DNA from: Tillandsia leiboldiana
Taxonomy: Eukaryota > Streptophyta > Magnoliopsida > Poales > Bromeliaceae
Length of the DNA stretch: 64,000 bases
Direction: 5' to 3'
Assembly (NCBI GenBank): GCA_029204045.2
Contig: JAQNDB010000161.1
Coordinates: 59,234 to 123,233 of the forward strand
Part shown: piece after piece, positions 32,553-43,890 of the stretch
Layout: every line of letters begins with the position of its first letter
Numbering within the stretch: position 1 is the stretch's first letter
Program-made: the position numbers and the translations under genes
Notes under the pieces: model-generated
Told to the model about the DNA's origin: nothing
Databases searched by the model: none
What the model saw: the letters and a program-made list of their open reading frames with translations, nothing else

Positions 32553-32602
32553 CAGTTTCGACCCCGGGGCGTGACAGATTAGAGTGGTATCAGAGCTGAA
32601 AG
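32553..32602 (+). other. Inverted LTR end plus primer-binding site at the E 5' junction
   Basis: CCCGGGTCGCAGTTTCGACC, GGGGCGTGACA, GATTAGAG and TGGTATCAGAGC are in plus orientation, although E runs on minus. Directly after, LTR sequence resumes in the normal orientation at TGAAAGTAACTAC. The first ~125 bp of the LTR (plus coordinates, compare 25428-25553) are missing from their normal place. The PBS and the LTR share TATCAGAGC at the joint. Confidence 0.8.
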
Positions 32603-35600
32603 TAACTACTAAAAACTGAAATCCAAACACTGTACAACTGAAAATAAATACAACACCCATCTCCCAAATACGATCGTATAAAAAGTCCTCTGATACAAAA
32701 CTCAAAAGGGAGATATCTCCAATAATACATCAGTGTACAAACTCTCGATACAAATATCCTCACTACATCAATCTCTCAAACTGTAAAATAAAGTACAACT
32801 CTATACCTCGCAACAAAGGTCTCTCAACAGCGGAAAAAGAAGTAAACTAATCTACTGAGGCTCTCCTCTGAAGGGGTACCGCTACACTCCAATGACGGGT
32901 AGGGAACTAGCTCGCGACTCCCTCGCCTCGGTCAGAAGGATCAGCAACTGGAGCAACAGGAACAGGAGAAGAAGTTCCTGGGGAAAAAGACACCACGACG
33001 GGTGTGAGAACTACTTCCCACAGTAGTTCTCAGTGGGTGCCGTCAACAAGCCCAACGGTCTGCCCACTAAGTCTACTAGAGGTAAAAGATAACAGTGCAA
33101 TGAAATCTAAACAAGAAAAGCTGGAGCTACTCTACAGCTACCATACCTCTATCTAGATACTCAAAAAGTGGAACAGATGAAAGTAAAAGAGACCACTCGC
33201 ACCCAAGGTGCTCAATAGACCCAATCGAACTGACTGCCTCATTGGGTCCAGTCAAGCCTGCGCCTGTCGACTAGGAACGCGCCTGCCCACTACCACACAT
33301 CCCCATGAGGACGGGATTTACGTGGGGCGTCCTGCCCGACTAACTCACCCCTCGCGCAAAACTGCCTCAACAGGCCCATCGTATCCACAGTGGCATCTCA
33401 GGGACGCGACTATAACTGAGGAAAACGGCGCGGTATATAGTCAAAAACCACGCTCACTCCTAGAACGGTAGGACTCAAGATCCCCAAATATCCCGCACAA
33501 CAGTCGGAGCACTCTCTACGACTCAGCTGAATCAGCTCACACGGAACACGAGACACTAGCCTCTCCAACAGCTCGCAGCACGAGGCACACTAGCTGGAGG
33601 TACTCCACAGCCAGGAACGACCCACAACTCAAGCTAACAGTACTGGTCGGACAACACTCAACGACCTGGGATCACCGTTAACCCCAACGGTTCCCAACAA
33701 GAAGAACCGGAAGATACTCGACGGCCCGGGATTGCCGTCTGCGCAACGGCTCCCACCACGACGGCACAACAGGGAAACAAGACCTCCCGGGACTACCGTT
33801 TACCCAAACGGCTCCCGGCACAGATACGCAACCCAGTACAACTACCAGACTCCACTCTGCTCCCAGGCAAGAGTGTAAGAGCATCCCACACTAAAAACAA
33901 GTCCCGACCTCTCGGCCCACTACCCGGGCGAGAAAACACTATGTCCAGGGATGAAGGAACAGTGTGGATGTCTAAGCATAAATAACCCTAGCCCAAGTGA
34001 GGGTTTTCTACTGGTCTGGTTACACATGCAACATATGACGGGGGTGCTAGGTCAAGTTCCAAGATAGCTGTATCAACAGATGATAAAAGGAATAACAATT
34101 CCTACAATCTAGCATGCTACACTAGAAGATAAACTAACATGCATAGTCCTACATCAGTAGAAATACTGTACAGTCCAGAAAACTTGGAGATAAGGCCACC
34201 CACCTCGATTTGCCACCAATTGCTCGTAGACACTTGCAATTGGCCTCCACGCGATCCGCACGCAAAACGGGGCACGCCGTCGGAGTCCGCACGCAAAACG
34301 GAGCACGCTGCCGGAGTCCGCACCAAAAACGGAGTCTGCACGAGAAACGGTGCACGCAAAACGGAGTCCGCACGCAAAACGGTGCATGGTGCCGGAGTCC
34401 GCACGCAAAACGGTGCACGGTGCCAGGATCCGCACGCAAAACGGAGTCCGCACGCAAAACGGTGCACGGTGCGGGAGTCCGCACGCAAAACGGAGTCCGC
34501 ACGCAAAACGGTGCACGGTGCCGGAGTCCGCACGCAAAACGGTGCACGGTGCCGGAATCCGCACGCAAAACGGAGTCCGCACGCAAAACGATGCACGGTG
34601 CCGGAGTCCGCACGCAAAACGGTCCACGGTGCCCAACACAGAAAAGAGCAAGAGGGTCAGTTACAGTCTAAAAGAATGCTCCAAAAACCGTACAAAAATA
34701 CAGAAAAACCAACGCACGGGGCCTACCCGTTTGCGCCGCCGTCGCCGAAACGCTCCGCCGGGCGACCTCGCACGCAAAACGAGGTCCACGACGCGCCGCC
34801 GCACCTCACGCAACCCCCCTCCCTCACTCCCTCTCGCTCTCGGGTGGAGAAGAAAGAAAGAAAAGGAGAAAGATGGCGGTGCGGGGAGGAAGAAGAAGAA
34901 GAAAAGGAGGGGGAGAGAAAGTGGTCCACGAGCCTTTGGTGCACGGTGGACCGCCCAATGGGGCCTTCCCACGGCTGGTCCACACGCAGGGGCGCGCGCA
35001 CCAGGCGCAGCGCGCGCCCCCGCCCGCCACGCGGCCGCGTCACCGCGCGCCACGTGGCGCGCGGCCGTCACGCGCCACATGGGCGCGTGACACCGTGCCC
35101 CGCGCAGGCGCGGGACACCACGCGCGCCACACGGGCGCGTCCCCGCCCCACGCCCGCGCGGGCGCCAACTGGGGGCTGCCACGTGGCGGCCCCTGCTCTG
35201 ACCGCGCAGGCGCGCGTTCCCAACGCGCGCCAGCTAGCGCGCACTGCGCAGCGCGCCGCCGCCCACCTCGGGATCCGTGCCGCGCCACGCCTCGATGAAC
35301 GTGCCGTTTTGCCTCGAAAAACGCGCACTTCATCCGGGCTCCAAATCCAACAAATAAATAGTCCATTCTTAGCGATTTCGCGCGCTGAATCCAAAAACGA
35401 TGTCCATTTTCCCAAATTCCCATCCGAAAATTTGCCGAATGCCCACTCGATCCGATTTTCGCGCCGGGTCCATTTTTAAAGTCCGATTTACCAAATTCCA
35501 ACTCTAAAAATTCCCGAAGGCGACCGGAGAGGTAAACTTTTATCCGGACTTCACCCGGAGTCTAATTTTGACATCTGAATCGCGCGAAATCACTTCTAAA

Positions 35601-35829
35601 CACCCGACGGGTCCTCCAACTTCCCACGGGGTCTCAATTTAAGCCCGAAGTCCACCACTTGTGTCCAAATTGCGCGCAACCCACGCAGGCCTCCAGTGAT
35701 GCAAGCAAATCCCAACTTGCATCACAAATCCATTTCTGGGCCCCCAACACGCGCACCAACACCCCCAACGGCGACCGAAAGCTGCCCAACAACCAGCAAC
35801 TCCTGCGCCGGGGATTCCGGGACCTCACA
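32603..35829 (-). mobile_element. 5' LTR of E (terminal part rearranged)
   Basis: It matches the 3' LTR from 25554 on, with a few substitutions, a deletion near 33433 (about 29 bp present in the 3' LTR at 26394-26424) and a shorter 31/18-bp array (34252-34632). It contains the ERSE-I at 34955-34973 and the hairpin at 33022-33076. It ends CCTCACA before the duplicated TTCAC. Confidence 0.88.
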
Positions 35830-38800
35830 TTCACAGCTTTAGCCCAAAAATGTAGCGGTAAATTCCGGCTATGAAGCATCACACGCGCCATCTCTTGAAC
35901 AACCCTGTTTTTGCGCTCAACAACACCATTCTGCTGAGGTGTATATGGTGCTGAGAATTCATGTTTTGTGCCGTTGGAAGTGAAAAAATCAATGAATTTA
36001 GAATTAATGAATTCTCCACCTCTATCACTTCTAACACGAATGATCTTTTCATTCTTTTCAATCATAATACGATGGCAAATCTCATGAAAAGAATCAAACG
36101 TATCAGCTTTCTCTTTTAAAAATGCTACCCATGAAAACCTAGAGAAATCATCAACCAATAAGAAAATATACCATTTACCTCCCAAAGATGGTTGACGGGT
36201 CGGCCCCATTAAATCCATGTGCAGTAATTCCAAGGGCGGTTTGGTACCAACGTGGTTCAGGTTCTTGTGTGCAGCCCTTGATTGTTTTCCCTTAAGACAA
36301 CCTCCGCACACAATGTTGTTTTTAAATAAAAGTTTAGGAACCCCCTTAACCACGTCTTTATTTGAAATCTTTGCTAGTTCTTTAAAATTTATGTGACCTA
36401 GTCTTTCATGCCAAAGTGTTTCATTATCCAAAGAAACTAGGTTACATTTTTCTAAAATTTTATTAGGAACAACATAGCAATTGTTTTCAGATCTAACCCC
36501 TTTTAAAAAGAAGACATGGTCCTTATCAGTTACAACACATTCAACAGATGAAAAGTTAACTGAAAAACCATTGTCGCAAAGTTGACTTATGCTTATGAGG
36601 TTAGTCTTAAGGCCATCAACAAATAACACGTTTTTCAAAATCGGGCCATCTGGAATAGCTACCGTTCCTTTTCCAACAATTTTGGAAGATCGACCGTCTC
36701 CGAAAACAACGAGTCCTTCGGAGATTTTCTCAAAGTTTTGAAAACTATTTTTGTCACCGGTCATGTGACGGGAACAACCGCTATCCAGATACCAAGACGA
36801 ATTATCATATGCATGCAAGGAAACATTAGTAACAAGACAAGGGAAGATTTCACCTTTGCGCACCCAAAACCTTTTGGAATGCGTCGGTAATGGTTGTGAG
36901 GTTATTCTCCTAGGTGAAGGCGTCTTGTTAGATCGATTACTGCTCCTTGATGATGTTGTCTTGTGTGGTGAACTACCAAGTCTCTTTTCCTTTGTATGAT
37001 TTGCATTTGATTTCTGAGGAATCACCTTTTTGGTAGTCGTTGCAAGAAATGTCTGAGTTGAGCGTTTGGCTCCTGTCTTGCAATATCTCCTTACGTGCCC
37101 TGAAATACCACAATGAAAACATACCTTTGCGCTTGACGATCCCGAAGAGAAAGAAGTAGGCTTGTTGTCGTTGTTTGTCGTGAATTCCGGTGTCGGAGAA
37201 GGAGATACCGACTGAGGCACAAAAACTGTCCCACTCGAACTTGGACTGTTTCCAGTTTGAGTGTACCCGAGGCCGAACCGATTTGTTTGACCAAGACCAA
37301 GAAGCTTATCCAACTTACTCCTTCCAGAAGAAAATCTCTTTAAGTCATCCTTTAGTTGGAGAATGGTCTTTGTCATTTCCAATTTATCTTGTTGGGCCTC
37401 GATGTAGAGCTTTGAGAAGTGATCCGCTTTATCCACCAGTTTTGTATGTTCCTTCTCAAAAAGCTCATTGGACTCTTGAAGGGAAACATTTGCTTTTATC
37501 AGATTATCCCTTTCCACTTCAAGATCGGTCGAGAGAGAAGTTACCCTTTTTACTTCTTCTTCGAGATCCTGTAATCTCCCTCTCAACCCCTTGTTTTGTT
37601 TAGCCAGTTTCTTTGAATCCCTCAAAAGTCTGTGGTAGGCTAAAACAAAATCTTCACCTTCAGAGTTACTTGATTCATCATCCGTTGCAGTTTTTTCAAC
37701 CCGGGAGGGGTTGGACAATGAATCTGAAGTACTTGCCATTAAGCACATGAAGGGTGAAGATGTGGACGCGTGGAATGCCGTTGCGCTTTCTTCTTCATCA
37801 CTTGAGGATGACTCATTTGACGTTGAGTTGTCATCCCATGTGACGACTTGCATCGCTTTCTTCTTCGACGGATTCTTAGTTGGACACTCCGTTGAGATAT
37901 GGTCGTATCCTCGGCACTTGAAGCATTGGACTTGTCCCTCTGAACTTTTCTTATCCTTTGAAAAGTTCTCTTGCTTTCTTGACTTGAAACTTGAAGTACC
38001 CTTGCCTTTCTTCGACTTTCCGAAGGATGGAGTTTTACTTGAATTACCCCTTCGAAAGTTGCGGCGAAACTTCCTTGTCAAGAGAGCGAGCTGCTTCTCA
38101 AATTCCTCCATAGATAGGTTCTCGTCATCGTCTGAGGAGGATGAATCCGTGTCTTCTTCCTTTGTTGTTTTCAAAGCATAACCTGAAGACTTAGAAGAGG
38201 ATGCCTTTCCCGAAGAATAGTTAGTAGTAAATGTCATTTCATAAGTTTGTAATGAACCAACTAGTTCTTCTACACGCATTTCGTCCGGGTGTTTAATAGT
38301 TTCAATGGCTGTAACCTTTGGGCGAAATCGTTCAGGAAGAGTTCTTAAGATCTTTCTTACAACCTTAAATTCTGGAATCTTCTCTCCCAGGTTAGCACAT
38401 GAGTTTACGATGTCTTGCAATCGTGTATAGTAGTCCGTGAAAGATTCATTTTCTGCCATGAAAATAGAGTCAAATCTGCTCGTAAGCATTCGCAGCTTTT
38501 GAATCTTCACGAGGTTAGTTCCCTCATGTGTAACCTGAAGAACATCCTAGATTTCTTTCGCAGTCTCACATGCCGAGACGCGAGAGAATTCAGTTTGAGA
38601 TAAGGCATTAAAAATAGCATTAATTCCCTTGCCATTGTAAGAAGATGAATCTAACTCTTCCTTGGTCCACTTCGACCTAGGTTTGATGGTGCGAACATCA
38701 GCAATAATTTCAGTTGGATTAGACCATCCTAATTCAATTGATTACCACACCCGTTCGTCGATGGAACTTAAAAAGGCTTTCATCCGTACTCTCCAGTACG

Positions 38801-38855
38801 CATAATTTGTTCCATCAAAGAATGGGGGTCTGTTGATGTTTACACCTTCAACCAT
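35830..38855 (-). pseudogene. S1 gag, protease and integrase
   Basis: The start is the ATG at 38855 (MVEG), equal to the S2 gag start. Two stops occur early: TAA for Gln after DERVW (about 38743) and TAG for Arg in KEIRDVL (about 38550). Downstream of the second the frame is open to the insertion point. Visible in order: UBN2-type gag (ENESFTDYYTRLQDI, FRPKVTAIE), CCHC knuckle CFKCRGYDHISTEC, a coiled-coil-like stretch, second knuckle CFHCGISGHVRRYC, copia protease DSGCSRHMTG, GAG-pre-integrase (ETLWHERLGHINFKELA ... CGGCLKGKQSR), and the integrase core with MDLMGP, RSDRGGEF and PYTPQQNGVVERKN. It runs into E after FWAKAVN; pol resumes at 25427. Confidence 0.93.
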
Positions 38856-38875
38856 TGTTTACAACCCTATTCCCG

Positions 38876-38886
38876 CTCTAATACCA
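38876..38886 (-). other. Primer-binding site of S1
   Basis: TGGTATTAGAG on the minus strand, two bases after the LTR. It differs at one base from the initiator Met-tRNA site. Confidence 0.75.
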
Positions 38887-38888
38887 CT

Positions 38889-40237
38889 TGTTGGGTTATA
38901 TGTAATAATGGATCTAAATAGGGGAAAAAACACCTAGAGGGGGGTGAATAGGTGTAAACAATAAACACTCAAAAAATCATTGCGCAATAAAAACCCAATG
39001 CGGAAATATAAATGAACACGCAAGATTTTTACGTGGAAAACTCCAAACCGGAGTAAAAAACCACGGGACCGATAACACGGTGAAATCCACTAGAATTAAA
39101 CACGTACAAGGTGATATACCGTACTCACAGACGACTCAACCTTTTCCATACGCTCCTAGTTGATCTTCTCCGCTCGCTCCGCAACGCGTCTCGAATCCAC
39201 GATCTGCGTCCAACGCCGAATCCACGGCGTCCAACGTCGAGTCCACGACGTCTGACCGAATCCATGGTCTTCACCCAGTAGCACGCTTCGAATCCACGAA
39301 CGTACCTCGCTCCGAATCCACGAGAGCGGTTGCACCTTGAATCCACAAGGCCACGCGAGTCCACGCGCCGATTTGGGGAAATCGTTGTTTTTGGGTGGTG
39401 ATGATCCGCCGAATACTTAGATCAAAGATAGATAGGAAATACCATCTAAGTATTCATTAGTTTGATTCAACTCAAGATGTGAGTATGAAAACCTAGAATC
39501 AAACTAATTAATATAGATGAAGAAACATAAGAGTAATATCTAATGATTTTCTTTCTTCTCTATATGTGGATCTAGGGCCGTATAAGATGATATTTGATTA
39601 TGACGGCTCTATGTGGATTATCTGGATTAACCCTAGAAAAAGAATCATAGGGTCTATTTATAGGTTAGAAACCCTAGGAAGAAGATAAGGATCAAAAACT
39701 GTCGTTTCTGGAAATTTTTACGACGGCGATCCGGATCGGATTAGCTGTGATCCGGATCGTCGTAACGAGTCAGGCAATTCCAGAAAAATGAAGGTTCGGG
39801 ATCCGGATCGAAGTGCTTGATCCGGATCGTTCATACAGTTCACCAAACATCAACGTTCGGGATCCGGATTGCGAAGCCTGATCTGGATCGTTCAAGGAAA
39901 ATGGTAAACTCAATGTTCGGGATCCGGATCGAGGGAAGCTACGATCCGGATTGAACTGGTGAATGAACGAACCACCTTCGGGATCCGGATTGAACAATCT
40001 GATTCGGATCCTGAACAAGTCTCATGTTCAGTTCTTGATTTTTATGCAATAAGAAATTCTTCCAAGTGTTTCTACACTACAAGAAGTATTCGGATCACCA
40101 AAAATATTTAGTTAAACTTACCTGATCCTTTTGAATTCTTCTTTCTTGAGATTGAGGTATATGATCCAAACTTCATTCATCTTCAATCTTCAAGACTTAA
40201 CTCTTTCACGAAATACGCCAAAACAAAATCCTTAACA
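38889..40237 (-). mobile_element. 5' LTR of S1
   Basis: The 1349-bp LTR matches 18235-19582, differing by about 14 substitutions and one indel by my count. The TATA box is at 39655-39662 and the palindrome array at about 39728-40016. Some differences fall in the palindromes (for example CTGATCTGG and CTGATTCGG), the pattern expected from methylated CpG decay. Confidence 0.92.
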
Positions 40238-41192
40238 GATACGACGGTTCCGGCAACAGTGGAGAATCGGCTACTCCAACAACGGATTACGCGACATGGC
40301 TTAGCGCTTTCCCTTTTTGTTAGGAAAGACGAACCCCACACGGCTCGCCTTCACAAGGATGGTCTACATAGCGACACTATTCGGGTGATACCGATGGTGG
40401 GTTTACCCGCTTACCGAGAAGTGATCGACAGGACCACTATGGTGGGGCGGGAATTGGCCGTTTCACGCACCCGGCAGTAGAATCATGAGCCTGCCGGGGG
40501 CCGAAACGACCCCAGCCTTTCTTTGGAAGGGGATTTTCTAGCAGGGACCGGCCTTACATCATCTACAGAGGAGCACCCCGGGGGAAATTTTTCATTTCAG
40601 GAAGCATGGCCATTGCTTCTAATATGACAAACTGGGACAGTTCCGCTTTAACTGCCCCGAACCCGGGAACAATTCTTCGGAGTCGCGACACGGGTGAGAG
40701 GTCTTATGCGACGACACGACAAAGGACGCACTACCTGAGGGAAGTAGTAGCAGGAAAGACCCCTTACGAAGAGTAATGTTGGTCTTGACCCCAGGGGAAC
40801 CCTTAGAAGCAAACACTTTGTACCTTCCTGCCCAATAAGGATGCGAAGTCTCTTTGGTGTTGGCCATTTATTTATGGGTCAAATAGGTCCAACTTCCTGC
40901 CTTGAGACAATAGGCCCAGGGGACTAGTGAGTTAGGTTGAGTGGGCTGCGGTCCACAATAGACCTAACGGCAAGAGGCCCAACAATAGACCCAACGTCCA
41001 GGTGGGTTGAGTCCGATCGAGATCTGTGGCGCGGTGTATGCCCGCTTTAAGTGAATCGGTTGCGCACCTCTAAAAGCTCAAGCTTTTGGGGCTAATGGTT
41101 AGCGCCCACGATCCGACATTTGTGACTTAGTGGTGTCGCTGTTAAGAGAATTCGAGGGGATACTCGGAAGGGATAGGCTTACCGAGTAACAG
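40238..41192 (+). pseudogene. C1 gag end and protease region, heavily decayed
   Basis: After the GATAC duplication, 40400-40480 matches the C2 gag (PAYREVIDRTTMVGRELAVSRTR versus SFQEVVDRATAAERGLAISRAR). A broken zinc knuckle (FxxYDKLGQFRFNCPEPG) lies near 40615-40665. The protease region is not recognisable, and 40670-41190 has no supported frame. Confidence 0.55.
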
Positions 41193-42255
41193 GTGCTGGT
41201 CGATTGCGAGAAACCGAGCGTGCCATCGTGGGGCACACCCGTTCTATTCGTACGGAAGAAGGACGGGAGGTTGCGTTTATGCATAGACTACCGGAAAATA
41301 AACATGGTCACGGTAAAGAACAAATACCCCTTGCCACGTATTGAGGAATCGGATTTTCAAACCATTCCTGAATAAATCATGGTGGTTCTTATTGATGATA
41401 TCCTCATTTATTCCTGCACGGATAGGGAGCATGAGGAGCACCTCCGAGTGGTCCTCCAGACCCTAAGGGATCAAAAACTGTATGCCAAACTCAAAAAGTG
41501 CGAGTTTTGGCTCCGTGAGGTCGATTTTCTGGGACATGTTGTCACGGCCACGGGAATTGCGGTGGATCCGAGAAAGATAGAATCGGTGACCGACTGGGCC
41601 CGCCCGACCACGGTGACAGAAATCCGAAGTTTCCTCTGGCTAGCAGGATACTACCGACGCTTCGTGGAAGGCTTTTCAAAGATAGCCACTCCCCTTACTC
41701 GACTAACCCGGAAAGAGGAGAAATTCGTCTGGACGGCTCAATGCCAGAAGAGCTTCGAGGAGCTTAAGGACAGACTCACGCGGGCATCGGTACTCACGTT
41801 GCCACAGCCCGGTGAGGATTACGAGATCTACTGTGATGCATCTCGAAGTGAACTGGGAAGCGTGTTGATGCAACAGGGGAAAGTCATCGCATACGCATCA
41901 AGATAGCTCAAGGATTATGAGCGGAACTATCCTACACACGACTTGGAGCTTGCGGCAGTCGTGTTTGCGTTAAAGCTCTGGAGTCACTACCTCTACGGGG
42001 CGCACTGTAATGTGTACTCCGACCACCAGAGCCTCAAATACTTGTTCACGCAAAAGGAGTTGAACTTACGGCAACGGCGGTGGTTGGAACTACTGAAGGA
42101 CTACGATTTGTCCATCCATTACCACCCCGGAAAGGCAAACGTGGTGACCGATGCCTTGAGCCGGAAGGGACAGGCAGGGGAGACGACACTGAGCGCCCTT
42201 ACCCAACAGGATCGGCTAATTGCACAATTCTCGCAACTAAGACTGGAGGTAGTGC
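41193..42255 (+). pseudogene. C1 pol: reverse transcriptase and RNase H remnant
   Basis: The first part (PSWGTPVLFVRKKDGRLRLC, then YPLPRIEES, 41193-41355) is the N-terminal RT. The next block jumps to VVLIDDILIYS (41382 on), so the central RT palm of roughly 80 residues is deleted, with a stop at the joint. RT then continues through LAGYYRRFVEGF to RNase H (YCDASRSELGSVLMQQGKVI). A TAG at about 41904 breaks AYASR-LKDYE. The frame continues to SRKGQAG and stops where LTR C2 begins. Integrase and the 3' LTR should lie right of C2, outside the window. Confidence 0.88.
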
Positions 42256-42519
42256 TGTATTTACGTGTAATTATGACTCACGTTTTAATTAGGTATTTCT
42301 TTTAGTGAAATAAAATTATCGAGTTTCGGTAAGTCGGTCGGTGCGGGGGATGATTATTTTTCTGTAAAAGGGCTCGGAAAAGGAGGACCGACGGTGCGAT
42401 CGGATCCAAAATCCGACTTACGGATCTCCCGGAAGGGAATTTTTAGTGATGCGGTGACTAAACGTGCATCAGAATCCGTGCAAAATATCCTGCATGCTTT
42501 ATGAGGAAAAGGTGGGTTT

Positions 42520-42960
42520 GTCTTGTAGGATAATTAATTAAAGAATTAATTAATCGGTGACAGAATTTGTTATTCGGTTACGGATGTTAAAAAGGTGGGA
42601 TTATTAATTAAGGAATTAATTAATCGGTGATAGAAAATTAAAATAAAGGTGGTTTATCCCGTAGGATTTAATTAATTAAGGAATTAATCGAGATAGAAGT
42701 TGTTATTCGGTTACGGATGTTAAAGAGGTGGGATTAATTAATTAAGGAATTAATTAATCGGTGATAGGAAATTAAAATAAAGGTGGTCTATCTCGTAGGA
42801 TTAATTAATTAAGGATTTAATCGGGATAGAAATTGTTATTCGGTTACGGAGATTAAAAAGGTGGGACTAATTAATTAAGGGATTAATTAATCGGTGACGG
42901 GAAATTAAAATAAGGATTTAATTATATGATTAATTAATTAGAGAAAAAGATTGATTAATC
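42520..42960 (+). repeat. AT-rich direct repeats of LTR C2
   Basis: A unit of about 120 bp with GGAATTAATTAATCGGTGA, GTTATTCGGTTACGGA and AAATAAAGGTGG recurs about three times and is joined by ATTAATTAA runs. LTR C1 has only a short TTAATTAATT cluster at 15320-15385. Confidence 0.8.
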
Positions 42961-43439
42961 GGTGATGGGAACTATAACAAGGATTTAATAATACGTACGG
43001 GGGAAAAGCCAACAAAAGGGAAACCCTAGCCGGTGAGAAAAAGAAAGAGAACCGAGAGAAAGAGAAACCAGAGGAACCCGATCGCCCTGATTTGACATGC
43101 CGGAGACCGGAGAACGAGACGCCATCGTCTACGGAGAGCGGATCCGGATCTCCAACGTCGCAAGGAACAAGATCAGTTCTTTAATTTCGATAGATTGAGG
43201 TTTGTAATCGTTATCGCTTTGGTCGAATTAATCGGGGGTTTTCCGCGTTCTTTTAAGGTCAATTTAATCGGTACATCGATCACGGATTTTTGTTGGGTTT
43301 TGATCGATGCTTCGTCCTTGTTCTTGATCTGATTGATCGATGATTTTTAATTGGTCTTTTGATCGAGTACCGGTCGATGTTTCGGTCAATGGTGTAATTG
43401 TTAGATTTACCACGGATTTATTCAGGAATTTTTTGTCGG

Positions 43440-43890
43440 CGTTTGTTGGAGCATAGTGGGTTAACGGGAGGCCGCCGCCGCCATTTTTAAAACGGGAGGC
43501 CGCCGCCGCCGTTACCATGGTCGCGGGATCTTCGCCGGAGTCGCACGGGAGCGAAAACGGAGAAGAAATCGCGAAACGGAGAGTTACTGTGCTCTTCCGT
43601 ACAGCGCGGTCCACGGGTTCGGGCGTGCACCCGGTGCACGCGTGCAGCATCGGGGGCGCAGGACCCGGCGCACGAATCCATGTGCCGGCCCGGCCCGTCC
43701 AGCGCGGTGCACGCGCTGGGCGTGCACCCGGTGCGCGACGCCGCGGCCGAGTGCGTGAACCCGGCGCGCGCCAGCGCCGTGCGCGGCCCGGCCCGTTCCG
43801 CCTGGTGCACGCTTCCTGTGTGCACCCGACGCGCGCCGCCCGGCCGTCGATGCGCAGACCCGGTCCACGGTTGCTCCTGTCCACCACCCG
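43440..43890 (+). repeat. GC-rich block of LTR C2
   Basis: GGGAGGCCGCCGCCGCC occurs twice (about 43468 and 43495), followed by CpG-rich sequence with CGGTGCACGCG and GTGCACCCGG words. It occupies the position of the C0 and C1 arrays but is not the same repeat. Confidence 0.65.

Larger units (their letters stand above)
25428..35829 (-). mobile_element. Gypsy element E, minus strand, deletion derivative
   Basis: The element is 10.4 kb, flanked by TTCAC (25423-25427 and 35830-35834), inserted in the integrase-RT junction of S1 pol. Its LTRs are 25428-28864 and about 32603-35829. The internal part keeps gag, a scrap of protease and the end of integrase/chromodomain; RT, RNase H and the integrase core are missing. 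Two minisatellites occupy the internal region. Its LTRs differ at a few positions and by deletions and repeat number. It could only have moved with proteins supplied by a relative such as B. Confidence 0.9.
18235..40237 (-). mobile_element. Sirevirus (Ty1/copia) S1, complete, split by element E
   Basis: The element has two LTRs (18235-19582 and 38889-40237), target duplication GATAC, primer site, gag-pol, an env-position ORF and a polypurine tract, all on the minus strand. Without E (25428-35829 plus one 5-bp duplication) it is about 11.6 kb. By eye its LTRs differ at roughly 14 positions plus one indel in 1348 bp, about 1%, so the insertion is recent, and E is younger still. Several in-frame stops suggest it no longer makes full proteins. 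Sirevirus assignment rests on the duplicated CCHC knuckles, the extra 3' ORF, CG-rich LTR palindromes and repeated PPT modules. Confidence 0.93.

Noticed and set aside
31034..32705. Three overlapping minus-strand frames of 396-535 aa
   Set aside because: They are phases of the 55-bp minisatellite; no domain, start context or independent support.
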